Assembly: GCF_016653295.1 (NCBI RefSeq)
Contig: NZ_NHSF01000005.1
Location: 20,370 to 84,369 of the forward strand
Length of the DNA: 64,000 bases
Direction of reading: 5' to 3'
Source: Halochromatium salexigens
GTDB lineage: Bacteria; Pseudomonadota; Gammaproteobacteria; Chromatiales; Chromatiaceae
Shown here: positions 10,763 through 19,636 of the stretch, piece by piece
Position numbering within the stretch: position 1 is the stretch's first letter
Layout: every line of letters begins with the position of its first letter
Program-made: the position numbers and the translations under genes
Notes under the pieces: generated by a model
The model's input: the letters and a program-made list of their open reading frames with translations, nothing else
What the model was told of the DNA's origin: nothing
The model's database searches: none

Positions 10763-11938
10763 TCAGTCCGCCTTCGGCCGCTTCCAGGTATAGACGGCCG
10801 TCACCGCGTAGTTCCAGACCACACCGACCAGGATGCCGGCCAGCGCCGACAGCACCCAGAACGAATGCGCCTCGAACAGCCAACTGGCGATGCCGACATT
10901 GGCCAGCGCGCCAATGCTGCAGGCGATCACGAACGAGAACCAACCGCGCAGCAGATCCCAGCCACGCAGGCGCCTGTCTCGGTAGGTGAAGAGGTTGTTG
11001 AGGAAGAAGTTGGTCGTCATCGCGACCAGGGTCGCCACGCTCTGAGCGACGAGAAAACTGGTATCGGCCAGCTTGAAGCTGATCCAGAGCACGAGCATGT
11101 GTACCAGCACACCGCTGGCGCCGATCAACGAAAAGGCGATGAAGCGCACCGGCAGCATCGGGCCGACCCATTTCTGGATCAGCATCAGCAGATATTCCCA
11201 GACCACGGCCTCGTCGAGCTTGCTCTCCCCGGCATGACGCGGGCGAAACCGATAGGGCAGCTCACGGAAACGCAGCGGCCCGGGATGAGTCGCGAACAGG
11301 TCGAGCAGGAGCTTGTAGCCGACTCCGCTCAGCTCGCGCGCATCGTCTTGCAACAGCTCGGTGCGCAGCATGAAGAAGCCACTCATCGGGTCCTTCAGGT
11401 CGGCCTTGATCAGGCGTTGGCCCAAGCGGGTCGCCAAGCGGCTCATCGAGGCGCGCTGATCGTCCCAGTCGCCGACGCCACCACCGGCGACATAGCGGCT
11501 GCCGATGACGATCTCCAAGGGTTCGGTCCGTAATTGCTGCAGCATCGTTGGCAACAGCGTCTCGTCGTGCTGCAGATCAGCATCCATCACCGCGACATAG
11601 GGGGCCGAGGTCGCCAGCATGCCCTCGATACAGGCCGACGAGAGCCCCCGGCGGCCGATCCGCTGCAGCACGCGGATCTGAGGATGCGCGCGGGCGATGG
11701 CGCGAACACGCTGCGCGGTGCCGTCCGGAGAGTCGTCATCGACGAAGATCAGCTCCCAGTCGATCCCCGTTAGCACAGCCCGCAGACGTTCGACAATGAG
11801 CGGCACATTCTCGGCTTCGTTATAGGTCGGAATCACGACCGCAAGGGTCGGCGCACGGCATGGGATCGACAAGGCAGCCTCCGGCAAGATGGCATCGGAT
11901 AAATGGAGGTCGCGGCGCCGCGCGCGCCACCAGCCCAT
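10763..11938 (-). CDS. Polyprenol-phosphate glycosyltransferase (GT2) fused to a GtrA domain
   Basis: About 391 residues. The first 230 are a DPM1-like GT2 domain: VVIPTYNEAENVP, FVDDDSPDG, an MDADLQHDE metal-binding block and a DPMSGFFMLR stretch. The last 130 are a four-helix GtrA domain (RFIAFSLIGASGVLVHMLVL onward, with FFLNNLFTYRDRR). Such fusions transfer a sugar to undecaprenyl or dolichyl phosphate and probably help flip the product for surface glycan synthesis. I chose the ATG at 11938, preceded by AGGA; a TTG at 11977 is possible. It is divergent from sat. Confidence 0.85.
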   Translation of the reverse strand: MGWWRARRRDLHLSDAILPEAALSIPCRAPTLAVVIPTYNEAENVPLIVERLRAVLTGIDWELIFVDDDSPDGTAQRVRAIARAHPQIRVLQRIGRRGLSSACIEGMLATSAPYVAVMDADLQHDETLLPTMLQQLRTEPLEIVIGSRYVAGGGVGDWDDQRASMSRLATRLGQRLIKADLKDPMSGFFMLRTELLQDDARELSGVGYKLLLDLFATHPGPLRFRELPYRFRPRHAGESKLDEAVVWEYLLMLIQKWVGPMLPVRFIAFSLIGASGVLVHMLVLWISFKLADTSFLVAQSVATLVAMTTNFFLNNLFTYRDRRLRGWDLLRGWFSFVIACSIGALANVGIASWLFEAHSFWVLSALAGILVGVVWNYAVTAVYTWKRPKAD

Positions 11939-12095
11939 AAAACGAACATTCCTGGAATAAAAAGAAACATTGAGCAAAACCTCATAGGATTTGCTAGTTT
12001 ATCAGCGTGACGGCCCTCGCGCTCATTTTCCCTCGATTTACAGATAATTAACAAAGACTTAGGCAGACTGCCCAAGACTTTATCCGATACCGATA

Positions 12096-12118
12096 AGACG
12101 TCGCAGACGTCTATTTTT
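12096..12118 (+). terminator. Terminator-like hairpin in the sat leader
   Basis: AGACGTC-GCA-GACGTCT forms a perfect 7-bp stem (12096-12112), followed by A and five Ts (12114-12118). It lies 21 bases before the sat ATG and just before its GGGAGG ribosome-binding site. It could stop readthrough or act as an attenuator for the sat-apr genes. Confidence 0.45.
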
Positions 12119-12139
12119 CATGCTATGGGAGGCCCACCC

Positions 12140-13327
12140 ATGATCAAGCCAATCGGCTCCGACGAGCTTCAACCGCGGTTTGTCTACGACTCCAAACGCC
12201 ACCACCAGTTGATCCATGAAGCCGAGTCACTGCCCTCGGCCACGATCAGCTCCCAGGCCGCCGCGAATGCCGTGATGATGGGCGCGGGCTATTTTAACCC
12301 CCTCGAGGGCTTCATGAACGTGGCCGACGCAGTCAGTGTCGCCGAGACCATGCGCACGCTCGAGGGGCGCTTCTTCCCGGTCCCGGTGCTCTGCCTCGTC
12401 GAGTCCGCGGAGGGGATTGCGGGTGCCGAAAGGATCGCCTTGCGCGACCCCAACGTCGAGGGCAACCCGGTGCTGGCGGTGATGGACGTCGCGGGCATCG
12501 AGACGGTCTCCGACGCGCAGATGACCTTGATGACGCAGCAGGTCTATGGCACTCAGGATGCCGAGCATCCCGGCGTGAAGACCTTCAACAGCCAGGGCCA
12601 AATCGCCCTCTCGGGGCCGATCGAGGTTCTGAATTTCTCCTATTTTCAGAACGACTTCCCGGATACCTTCCGGACAGCGGTCGAGATCCGCCACGAGATC
12701 CAGGAACGCGGATGGCGCACGGTGGTCGCCTTCCAGACGCGCAACCCCATGCACCGCGCGCACGAAGAGCTGTGCAAGATGGCCATGGAGGCCGTCGGCG
12801 CGGATGGCGTTGTCATCCACATGCTGCTCGGCAAGCTCAAGCCCGGCGACATCCCGGCACCGGTGCGCGATGCCGCGATCCGCAAGATGGCTGAACTCTA
12901 CTTCCCGCCGAACACGGTCATGATTACGGGCTATGGCTTCGACATGCTCTACGCGGGTCCACGCGAAGCGGTGCTACACGCCTATTTCCGCCAGAACATG
13001 GGCGCGACCCATTTCGTTATCGGACGCGATCATGCCGGTGTCGGAGACTACTACGGCGCTTTCGACGCCCAGACCGTCTTCGACGAGGAGGTACCGGAGG
13101 ACGCCCTCGAGATCGAGATCTTCCGCGCCGACCATACCGCTTACTCCAAGAAGCTCGAGCGTGTCGTGATGATGTGCGACGCGCCGGATCACACCAAGGA
13201 GGACTTTGTTCTGCTATCGGGCACCAAGGTGCGGGAGATGCTCGGTCGCGGAGAAGCTCCTCCGCCGGAATTCTCGCGCCCCGAGGTCGCTCGGATCCTG
13301 ATGGACTACTATCAATCGATCTCGTGA
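12140..13327 (+). CDS. sat: Dissimilatory ATP sulfurylase (sulfate adenylyltransferase)
   Basis: 395 residues of the homo-oligomeric Sat family. The ATP/APS site motifs are intact: QTRNPMHRAHEEL (QxRN and HxxH) and VIGRDHAGVGDYYG. In sulfur-oxidising phototrophs the enzyme runs in the direction APS plus pyrophosphate to ATP plus sulfate, which fits the downstream aprMBA genes. The ATG at 12140 is chosen because GGGAGG lies seven bases before it; an upstream start at 12125 lacks a site. The terminator-like hairpin at 12096 may regulate it. Confidence 0.95.
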   Translation: MIKPIGSDELQPRFVYDSKRHHQLIHEAESLPSATISSQAAANAVMMGAGYFNPLEGFMNVADAVSVAETMRTLEGRFFPVPVLCLVESAEGIAGAERIALRDPNVEGNPVLAVMDVAGIETVSDAQMTLMTQQVYGTQDAEHPGVKTFNSQGQIALSGPIEVLNFSYFQNDFPDTFRTAVEIRHEIQERGWRTVVAFQTRNPMHRAHEELCKMAMEAVGADGVVIHMLLGKLKPGDIPAPVRDAAIRKMAELYFPPNTVMITGYGFDMLYAGPREAVLHAYFRQNMGATHFVIGRDHAGVGDYYGAFDAQTVFDEEVPEDALEIEIFRADHTAYSKKLERVVMMCDAPDHTKEDFVLLSGTKVREMLGRGEAPPPEFSRPEVARILMDYYQSIS

Positions 13328-13390
13328 CGGCAACCGACACCCAATTGCGGCTAATGGGGCTAGCGACGAGCTGCTATCGATTGATGCGAG

Positions 13391-13470
13391 AAGGCTATTA
13401 TCCGACCAAGGAGAGCCTTTTTGAACTGGCTATCGTGACGAGGCATTTTGTTGATCTCAGTCGATAGCCA
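13391..13470 (+). terminator. Hairpins between sat and aprM
   Basis: The 205-base gap after sat has no gene. It holds AAGGCT (13391-13396) paired with AGCCTT (13414-13419), running into TTTTT, a weak terminator-like hairpin. A perfect 9-bp inverted repeat, TGGCTATCG (13427-13435) and CGATAGCCA (13462-13470), follows with a 26-base loop. These may separate sat and apr transcript levels. AT-rich sequence at 13475-13505 could carry an aprM promoter. Confidence 0.35.
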
Positions 13471-13532
13471 TTTCGTTAAACCGTAATAAGATTATGTTGT
13501 GGTAGATTCGCACATACCGGAGGTCAATGATA

Positions 13533-14384
13533 ATGATTTTCAGCAACCCGTTCTCGGAGCTTTCGGCTCTCATCCCACCTGCTGTGATGCAGGCCTACAT
13601 CGTCCTGATGATCCTGCTAGTCATCGGCGGCACCTTACTCGACGTCATGCATAAAAAGAGTGCCAAATATTTCTTCGAGAAAGGACAAGCGCTGAAGAAG
13701 CTCGCCAAGCGTAAGCCCAGTAGCGACGAGAGAATGCGCCTTGCCGCAAACACGGTTGCCCACGAGGTGCTCGCGTCCGGCGAGTTTGATAATGTGGATC
13801 GGCGTAAGTCGCATCTATTCATGATGTATGGCTTCATCCTCTTTGTGGTCTCGACCGCGCTCTTAATCTTCGGTCTGCCGGTCGCCGAGGGCGGGGGCTT
13901 TACCCTCTTACCCCTGCTGTGGCACCTCGGCGCACTGATGATCTGCGTTGGCGGCTACTGGTTCTGGCTCAAGATCCGCGTCGACGTGCGGGCCGAAGGC
14001 CATCAGTGGTATGAGGTGGACCGCCGCGATCTGTTCATTGTTTCATTGTTGCTCATGGCAACGTTCGCGCTGGTGTGGTCGTTGCTGGAGGCGATTGGCG
14101 GTGGCTTGCTCGCCGGTTTCGCCTTATTTGTCTTCATCGTCGCGGCTACCACGTTGTTCAGCACCGTCTTCTGGTCCAAGTTTGCTCACATGTTTTACAA
14201 GCCCGCAGCTGCGTTCCAGAAAAAGGTTGCCGAGGCGGATGGATCGAGAGACAAGCTGCCGGATCTCCCCGAGCTGACCGATCCTGCTGTCAGGCAACGG
14301 TATCCGGACATCCCGGAGTACATGGGCGACAATCCACCCTACATGGGGCTTGGTATCAAGAGTGAGCCGCCTACCCATTACTGA
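13533..14384 (+). CDS. aprM: AprM, membrane anchor for APS reductase
   Basis: About 283 residues with five predicted transmembrane helices (around 18-40, 100-120, 128-150, 172-193 and 197-218) and a soluble Pro-rich C-terminus ending near PEYMGDNPPYMGLG. Its place directly before aprB and aprA matches the aprMBA order of Allochromatium-type sulfur oxidisers, where AprM is proposed to anchor AprBA and pass electrons to quinone. GGAGG at 13519-13523 favours the ATG at 13533; an ATG at 13527 is only three bases from it. Confidence 0.88.
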   Translation: MIFSNPFSELSALIPPAVMQAYIVLMILLVIGGTLLDVMHKKSAKYFFEKGQALKKLAKRKPSSDERMRLAANTVAHEVLASGEFDNVDRRKSHLFMMYGFILFVVSTALLIFGLPVAEGGGFTLLPLLWHLGALMICVGGYWFWLKIRVDVRAEGHQWYEVDRRDLFIVSLLLMATFALVWSLLEAIGGGLLAGFALFVFIVAATTLFSTVFWSKFAHMFYKPAAAFQKKVAEADGSRDKLPDLPELTDPAVRQRYPDIPEYMGDNPPYMGLGIKSEPPTHY

Positions 14385-14424
14385 TCTTGATTCGATCCAT
14401 CGAATCATGAATGAGGAATAGAAG

Positions 14425-14910
14425 ATGCCGACATTTGTCTATATGACCCGCTGCGATGGCTGTGGCCAATGTGTTGATATCTGTCCTTCGGACATCATGC
14501 ACATCGACCCCGTCACTCGGCGCGCTTACAACATTGAGCCCAATATGTGCTGGGAGTGCCTGCCCTGCGTCAAGGCTTGCCCGCAAAATGCCATCGACGT
14601 CCGTGGCTACGCGGACTTCGCACCCCTGGGCCACTCGGTCCGGGTACGCCGTGACGAGGAAAAAGGCGTCATCGCCTGGCGGATCATCTTCCGCAACGGC
14701 AGCAAGGACATGGAGCTGCTGGCACCAATCACCACGAAGCCTTGGAGAGAACACATTCCTCAGCTCGGGGAGGTACCGGCACCCAGCCAGGAGATGCGTG
14801 ACAGCCATCTGTTGTTCAACGAGCCCAAGTACATTCGCATGGATGATGGCGACTTGCACACACTTAAGTCCAATGGGTTAAAGATGGTCGCCGGGGTGGA
14901 GAGTTACTAA
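14425..14910 (+). CDS. aprB: APS reductase beta subunit (ferredoxin-like)
   Basis: 161 residues. Two [4Fe-4S] motifs occupy the N-terminal half: CDGCGQCVDICP and CWECLPCVKACP. The C-terminal half is the AprB-specific tail that wraps the alpha subunit. It relays electrons between the flavin in AprA and the membrane anchor. It starts 40 bases after aprM, and its TAA overlaps the aprA ATG (TAATG), so aprBA are translationally coupled. Confidence 0.96.
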   Translation: MPTFVYMTRCDGCGQCVDICPSDIMHIDPVTRRAYNIEPNMCWECLPCVKACPQNAIDVRGYADFAPLGHSVRVRRDEEKGVIAWRIIFRNGSKDMELLAPITTKPWREHIPQLGEVPAPSQEMRDSHLLFNEPKYIRMDDGDLHTLKSNGLKMVAGVESY

Positions 14911-16772
14911 TGGCTTTTAAAACAATCATCGAAGACGACACCGACATCTTGGTCGCCGGTGCTGGCCTAGGCGGCACGGGCGCCGCTTTCGAGGCTCGGT
15001 ATTGGGGCCAGAATAAGAAGATCGTCATCGCCGAAAAAGCAAACATCATGCGTTCCGGGGCCGTCTCGCAGGGCCTTTATGCAATCAATTGCTACATGGG
15101 AACCCGTTTCGGGGAAAACAATCCCGAAGACCACGTCCGCTACGCACGTATCGACCTGATGGGCATGGTCCGCGAGGATCTGCTGTTTGATATGGCCCGT
15201 CATGTCGACTCGACGGTGCATCAGTTCGAGGAATGGGGTCTGCCGCTGATGCGCGACCCGAAGACCGGCGCCTATCAGCGTGAAGGCCGCTGGCAGATCA
15301 TGATCCATGGTGAGTCCTATAAGCCGATCGTCGCGGATGCGGCGAAGAAGTCGGCCGACAAGGTCTTCAACCGCATCTGCGTCACCCACCTGCTCATGGA
15401 TGAAAGCAAGCCCAACCGCGTTGCGGGCGCTGTCGGTTTCAATGTGCGCACCGGCAATTACCACGTCTTCAAATCCAAGACCGTGATCTGCGGCGCTGGA
15501 GGTGCCTCGAACATCTTCAAGCCGCGCTCGGTTGGCGAGGGGGCGGGTCGCGTTTGGTACGCGCCTTGGTCTTCCGGCTCCGCGTACGGCCTGATGATCG
15601 GCGCCGGCGCCAAGATGACGCAGATGGAGAACCGCATCGTGCTGGCGCGCTTCAAGGACGGTTACGGCCCCGTGGGTGCTTACTTCCTGCACCTCAAGAC
15701 CTATACGCAGAACGGCTTTGGTGAGGAATACGAGTCCAAGTGGTTCCCAGCGCTCGAGGAAATGGTTGGCAAGCGCTACCTGGACGTCGAGGCTTCGCAC
15801 CGCACCCATCGCCCGATTCCGACCTGCCTGCGTAACCATGCGTTGATCAATGAGGTCAATGCCGGTCGCGGCCCGATCCACATGGTGACCATGGAAGCGT
15901 TTCAGGACCCCCATCTTGAAGAGATCGGCTGGCACAACTTCTTGGGGATGACCGTCGGACAGGCGGTGCTGTGGGCGGCCACCGATGTCGATCCCAAGAA
16001 TGAGAATCCGGAGCTGACGACCTCCGAGCCCTACGTGATGGGCTCTCACGCGACTGGCTGCGGCGCCTGGTGCTCGGGTCCGGAGGATGTCTCACCGCCG
16101 GAGTACTTCTGGGGCTACAACCGTATGACTACGGTCGAAGGTCTATTCGGTGCTGGCGATGCCGTGGGAGGCACACCACACGCCTTCTCGTCCGGTTCCT
16201 TCACCGAGGGTCGTCTTGCGGCCAAGGCGGCCTGCCAGTACATCGATGACGGCAAGGCCGAAGGCATCGTCGTCTCGGACGAGCAAATCAAGCGGCGCAA
16301 GGAAGAGATCTATAGGCCGATGGAGCATTACAAGATCTACCGCAATGAGATCACGGCCGGATCGGTCAACCCGAACTACATCAACCCACGCCAGGGCCTC
16401 GACCGGCTGCAGAAGCTGATGGACGAGTACTGCGGCGGCGTGACGGTCAACTACATGACCAACGAGAAGCTGCTGAACATCGGCTTGAAGAAGATGAAGG
16501 TTATGGAAGAGGACCTGGAGAAGCTGGCTGCGGAGAATATCCACGAGCTGCTGCGGGCCTGGGAACTAAAGCATCGCCACATGACCGCCGAGGCCGTCTT
16601 TCAACACACCCTGTTCCGCAAGGAGACCCGTTGGCCGGGCTACTACTATCGCGGTGATCACATGACCGTGGATGACGAGAACTGGCATGTGCTGACGGTG
16701 TCTCGCCGTGATCCCGAGACCGGTGAATACACCATGGAAAAGGCGCCTTGTTACCACTTGGTCGAGGCCTAG
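14910..16772 (+). CDS. aprA: APS reductase alpha subunit (flavoprotein)
   Basis: 620 residues, the usual AprA length. The FAD-binding start is ILVAGAGLGGTGAAFEA. Family blocks such as MRSGAVSQGLYAINCYMG, YGLMIGAGAKMTQMENR and GDAVGGTPHAFSSGSFTEG are all present. In the oxidative direction it forms APS from sulfite and AMP, and Sat then converts APS to sulfate and ATP. A GGAGAG ribosome-binding site overlaps the end of aprB. Confidence 0.97.
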   Translation: MAFKTIIEDDTDILVAGAGLGGTGAAFEARYWGQNKKIVIAEKANIMRSGAVSQGLYAINCYMGTRFGENNPEDHVRYARIDLMGMVREDLLFDMARHVDSTVHQFEEWGLPLMRDPKTGAYQREGRWQIMIHGESYKPIVADAAKKSADKVFNRICVTHLLMDESKPNRVAGAVGFNVRTGNYHVFKSKTVICGAGGASNIFKPRSVGEGAGRVWYAPWSSGSAYGLMIGAGAKMTQMENRIVLARFKDGYGPVGAYFLHLKTYTQNGFGEEYESKWFPALEEMVGKRYLDVEASHRTHRPIPTCLRNHALINEVNAGRGPIHMVTMEAFQDPHLEEIGWHNFLGMTVGQAVLWAATDVDPKNENPELTTSEPYVMGSHATGCGAWCSGPEDVSPPEYFWGYNRMTTVEGLFGAGDAVGGTPHAFSSGSFTEGRLAAKAACQYIDDGKAEGIVVSDEQIKRRKEEIYRPMEHYKIYRNEITAGSVNPNYINPRQGLDRLQKLMDEYCGGVTVNYMTNEKLLNIGLKKMKVMEEDLEKLAAENIHELLRAWELKHRHMTAEAVFQHTLFRKETRWPGYYYRGDHMTVDDENWHVLTVSRRDPETGEYTMEKAPCYHLVEA

Positions 16773-16846
16773 GCTGAGACTCATCTGACGGCGTGGGTGG
16801 CCGCTGCGCGCGGGCTTCACGCCGTTTTGCACAAGATCCCCTGTGA

Positions 16847-17197
16847 ATGAATATCAACGATCTGACCGACGAAGAGGTACTTGAGATCGCGCATCCCCTG
16901 TGGGATGACCTGATCAAGTATTCTAATGAGGGTGATTACGGCAATTTCATCAAGAAATTCTCGTATGGCTTGTTACTGGGCCTCAATGAAGTAGAGCTGG
17001 GTAAACAATTCGCGCACAGTGAGCTGGCCCGCAACCTGGTCGAGGAGAGAGACTGTCTTGGATTGATCAGGCGTGGTGAGCATGTCACCGCCCTCTACCG
17101 AGTACGCAGTCAAGCACGCGAAGGCGAGTGGCTGGGACGCATGGTTCTCGGTTACGAGAATGGAGACGTGAAGATCTTTGCCGCTTCGATTTTCTAA
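16847..17197 (+). CDS. Small conserved hypothetical protein downstream of aprA
   Basis: 116 residues, acidic and without signal peptide or membrane segments. It begins MNINDLTDEEVLEIAHPLWD and ends in a beta-rich half (HVTALYRVRSQAREGEW, MVLGYENGDVKIFAASIF) that looks like a small alpha+beta fold. It lies 74 bases after aprA and four bases before the FKBP-type gene. The arrangement suggests a joint accessory role for the apr products, but the function is unknown. Confidence 0.7.
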   Translation: MNINDLTDEEVLEIAHPLWDDLIKYSNEGDYGNFIKKFSYGLLLGLNEVELGKQFAHSELARNLVEERDCLGLIRRGEHVTALYRVRSQAREGEWLGRMVLGYENGDVKIFAASIF

Positions 17198-17201
17198 CGC
17201 G

Positions 17202-17729
17202 ATGAAACAGGCCAACCCACAACGCATTGAGGACGACAAATTTGTCGAGCTGACCTATCGGGTCGTCGATCAGAAGACCGAGGACGTACTGACGACTGTG
17301 GACTTTCCACTGGGTTATGTGCAGGGTCGTAACGCGGTGCTGGCGCCACAGGTGATGGCCGAACTCGAGGGTCGATCGGCGGGAGAGACGATCAGAATTC
17401 CGATCGATTGCACGGATCTCTACGGTCCGCGAGACGAATCCTTGGTCATCACCGACCGGATCGACAACGTTCCTGTCGATTACCGGGAAGTCGGGACCGA
17501 AATCCTCATGGAGAACGACAAGGGCGACACCAAGCGCTTCTTCGTCACTCGCATGGATGACAAAACGCTGACCATTGACGGCAACCATCCGCTTTGCGGC
17601 AGACAGGTCGTTTTCGAGCTTGAAATCCTAAGCGTGCGTGATGCCTCTGAAGAAGAGATCATCGCGGGCGGCAAGGTCGACAGCGGCCCAGACACCAGCG
17701 GCCTCGCGACCCGGCCAATCTGGGTGTAA
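17202..17729 (+). CDS. SlyD-like FKBP-type peptidyl-prolyl isomerase
   Basis: About 175 residues. The FKBP fold is read from FVELTYRVVDQKTEDVL, MAELEGRSAGETIRIPI and DLYGPRDESLV. It is followed by the SlyD-type ending TLTIDGNHPLCGRQVVFELE and DASEEEI. The His/Cys-rich metal-binding tail of SlyD is absent. It likely assists folding or cofactor loading; its position four bases after the small apr-linked gene suggests apr proteins as clients. The ATG at 17202 starts the family-like sequence; an earlier ATG at 17178 overlaps the previous gene. Confidence 0.82.
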   Translation: MKQANPQRIEDDKFVELTYRVVDQKTEDVLTTVDFPLGYVQGRNAVLAPQVMAELEGRSAGETIRIPIDCTDLYGPRDESLVITDRIDNVPVDYREVGTEILMENDKGDTKRFFVTRMDDKTLTIDGNHPLCGRQVVFELEILSVRDASEEEIIAGGKVDSGPDTSGLATRPIWV

Positions 17730-17804
17730 TCTGCGCTGACTAAACGACCCGGTGCGATACGATTTCCAGTCTATCGCGACTGGGTCTCCCCTTGGTTCAA
17801 ACCG

Positions 17805-18116
17805 CTAACCGTGAAATAGTTTGCGCATCGCACCATAGGCGTGATCGTAGGTATTCGCGTTTTCACCGCAATGGAGGAGTTCGTCAGAATCGGTGCGGAA
17901 TGTTAAGTAGGGGTGCACCTCGATCCCATCAACTTCAATCTCCGCGACATCATCAATGAGACCCGCGATGCTCAATGCGATGCTTGCCGTGAGATCTTCT
18001 AGCGTATCCTGCTCAACGCCGCCTTCTTGAAGCTTGACCTTGATTCTTTCGACAATCTCACTGGCGAATATCGCCTGTTGGTCGTCAAATCGCGCACTCG
18101 CCAACGTCAGTTTCAC
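17805..18116 (-). CDS. Hypothetical protein, 103 residues
   Basis: Not recognised. It is acidic, has no signal peptide and only a mildly hydrophobic helix (LTASIALSIAGLIDD). It begins MKLTLASARFDDQQAIFAS and ends YGAMRKLFHG. It is convergent with the FKBP gene. The short gene at 18253-18414 lies upstream on the same strand with a 136-base gap, so they may form a small unit. Confidence 0.55.
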   Translation of the reverse strand: MKLTLASARFDDQQAIFASEIVERIKVKLQEGGVEQDTLEDLTASIALSIAGLIDDVAEIEVDGIEVHPYLTFRTDSDELLHCGENANTYDHAYGAMRKLFHG

Positions 18117-18252
18117 GTTCTATACCTTGGTAATTCCGCTTGTCAGGCACCCCGATGCCCGTTTCGACCCGGCCATCCCAGATTCACCCGGTAAACAAGC
18201 GGCCTAGTGAACGTTTCACTTCACAACGGCCGCCATACTTCTGGGCAGCCTC

Positions 18253-18414
18253 TCAAGGTTTCTTTGGGGTCTTATATTCGATCTCTTTCTGGAACTTGTC
18301 CCAAATCACCTCGTATCCAACATACCCCTTTTCATTCGCCTGCATCTGACGGGTCACGCAAAATCGGCTGTGGCCGTCGGGAACCTTGGGGCGTGTCTTC
18401 TTTTGTTCGCTCAT
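18253..18414 (-). CDS. Very small hypothetical protein, 53 residues
   Basis: The reverse strand from the ATG at 18414 encodes a 53-residue basic protein starting MSEQKKTRPKVPDGHSRF and ending EIEYKTPKKP. It has many Lys and aromatic residues and one Cys. A ribosome-binding site, GAGAGG, lies eight bases before the ATG, which is the main reason to call it real. The function is unknown. It sits between cysC and the 103-residue gene. Confidence 0.5.
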   Translation of the reverse strand: MSEQKKTRPKVPDGHSRFCVTRQMQANEKGYVGYEVIWDKFQKEIEYKTPKKP

Positions 18415-18522
18415 AAATGGCCTCTCTGATTAGAAGGCTAGTCCGGCATGTGCACGAGACAGCAATTGGAAACTATCCTGGCGGAACGAGTCTGTCAAGC
18501 CGCCGCAATGGCGGCGCCGGCC

Positions 18523-19185
18523 TCAACCGGCGGCGGACAGGATTTCGCGCTTCATCAGGTAGTCGATGACCTCGGTAGCCAGTTCTTCCGGCGTCCGCTC
18601 TCCCGCGCAGACGACGAGTTCCGGAGTTTCCGGGGCTTCGTAAGGATCATCGATCCCTGTGAAATGCTTGATCTCCCCGGCACGCGCCTTCTTGTAAAGG
18701 CCCTTGGGATCACGTTGTTCACAGATCTCAAGGGGCGTATCCACGAAGACCTCGATGAAATCACCCTCGCGCATCATCGCCCGAACACGGTCGCGATCCA
18801 ATCGATAAGGGCTGATGAAGGCGGTCAGCGCAATGGTGCCGGACTCGCAGAACAGTTGCGCCACGGCACCGATGCGGCGAATGTTCTCCTCCCGATCGAT
18901 GGCCGAAAAACCGAGCCCGAAACGCTCGGCATAGGCCTCGCCATGGCTCTCCCGGAGCATGCCAGGGCCGGCGTTGAGCCCGTGTCGCACATTGTCGCCA
19001 TCGAGCACCGCGCTCTTCACGCCCCGGGCCGCGAGCATATGATCCACCACATTGGCAATCGTGCTCTTGCCCGAGCCGCTGAGGCCGGTAAACCAGATCA
19101 CGCAGCCACGATGGCCGTGCAAGCGCTCGCGCTCCTCGCGCGAGACGCGGTGATCGTGCCAAGTGACATTCGTATCGTTCGCCAT
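18523..19185 (-). CDS. cysC: Adenylylsulfate (APS) kinase
   Basis: 220 residues. P-loop FTGLSGSGKST, LDGDNVRHGLN for the APS site, the GLGFSAIDREENIRRIG block and the lid region DPKGLYKKARAGEIKHFTG are all present. It phosphorylates APS to PAPS for assimilation or sulfation. It is single-domain, not fused to CysN or Sat. A start at 19218 would add 11 residues. It lies 5 kb from sat, and the two may share APS. Confidence 0.92.
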   Translation of the reverse strand: MANDTNVTWHDHRVSREERERLHGHRGCVIWFTGLSGSGKSTIANVVDHMLAARGVKSAVLDGDNVRHGLNAGPGMLRESHGEAYAERFGLGFSAIDREENIRRIGAVAQLFCESGTIALTAFISPYRLDRDRVRAMMREGDFIEVFVDTPLEICEQRDPKGLYKKARAGEIKHFTGIDDPYEAPETPELVVCAGERTPEELATEVIDYLMKREILSAAG

Positions 19186-19407
19186 GAAAGGATCTCGATG
19201 CAAGAAGGCTGTAGCCATGAAATGGAACAGGGAAGGTTAAGGGACCAACGCGATCCTGGCAATGCTCTGGCAGCAGCGCCCGCTTCCAGCGGCGGGCTCA
19301 TTTGGACCGCCCCCTGTGAACGCGCACGCAAAAAGACGCCGCGACCTAGACAAAATCGGGCTTGTGTATTAGAATTTACTTATTCTCTAATCTAACGGAG
19401 TCTGGCT

Positions 19408-19632
19408 ATGTTGTTGAATTGCCAAACCATGCGTTCCGCCGTCATCCTCTCGGGCCTGATGCTTGCGGCTGGCTTGCTGCTCGGGATGATCGCCATCTTC
19501 ACGGGTCTCTCGATCGCGACCAGCCAGCTCGCGTTGGTTCTGGTACTTGGCGCCGTCTTCCTCCTCGCCGTTGTCTTCCTGGTCGCGCTACTTCCAGGCG
19601 TCGCGCGGCAGATGGATGAATGTCGTCACTAA
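19408..19632 (+). CDS. Small membrane protein, 74 residues
   Basis: Two hydrophobic helices, one containing AVILSGLMLAAGLLLGMIAI and one LALVLVLGAVFLLAVVFLV, are followed by a short polar tail. GGAG lies about ten bases before the ATG. It faces tyrA convergently, and the two stops are four bases apart. I do not recognise it. Confidence 0.55.
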   Translation: MLLNCQTMRSAVILSGLMLAAGLLLGMIAIFTGLSIATSQLALVLVLGAVFLLAVVFLVALLPGVARQMDECRH

Positions 19633-19636
19633 GCCA

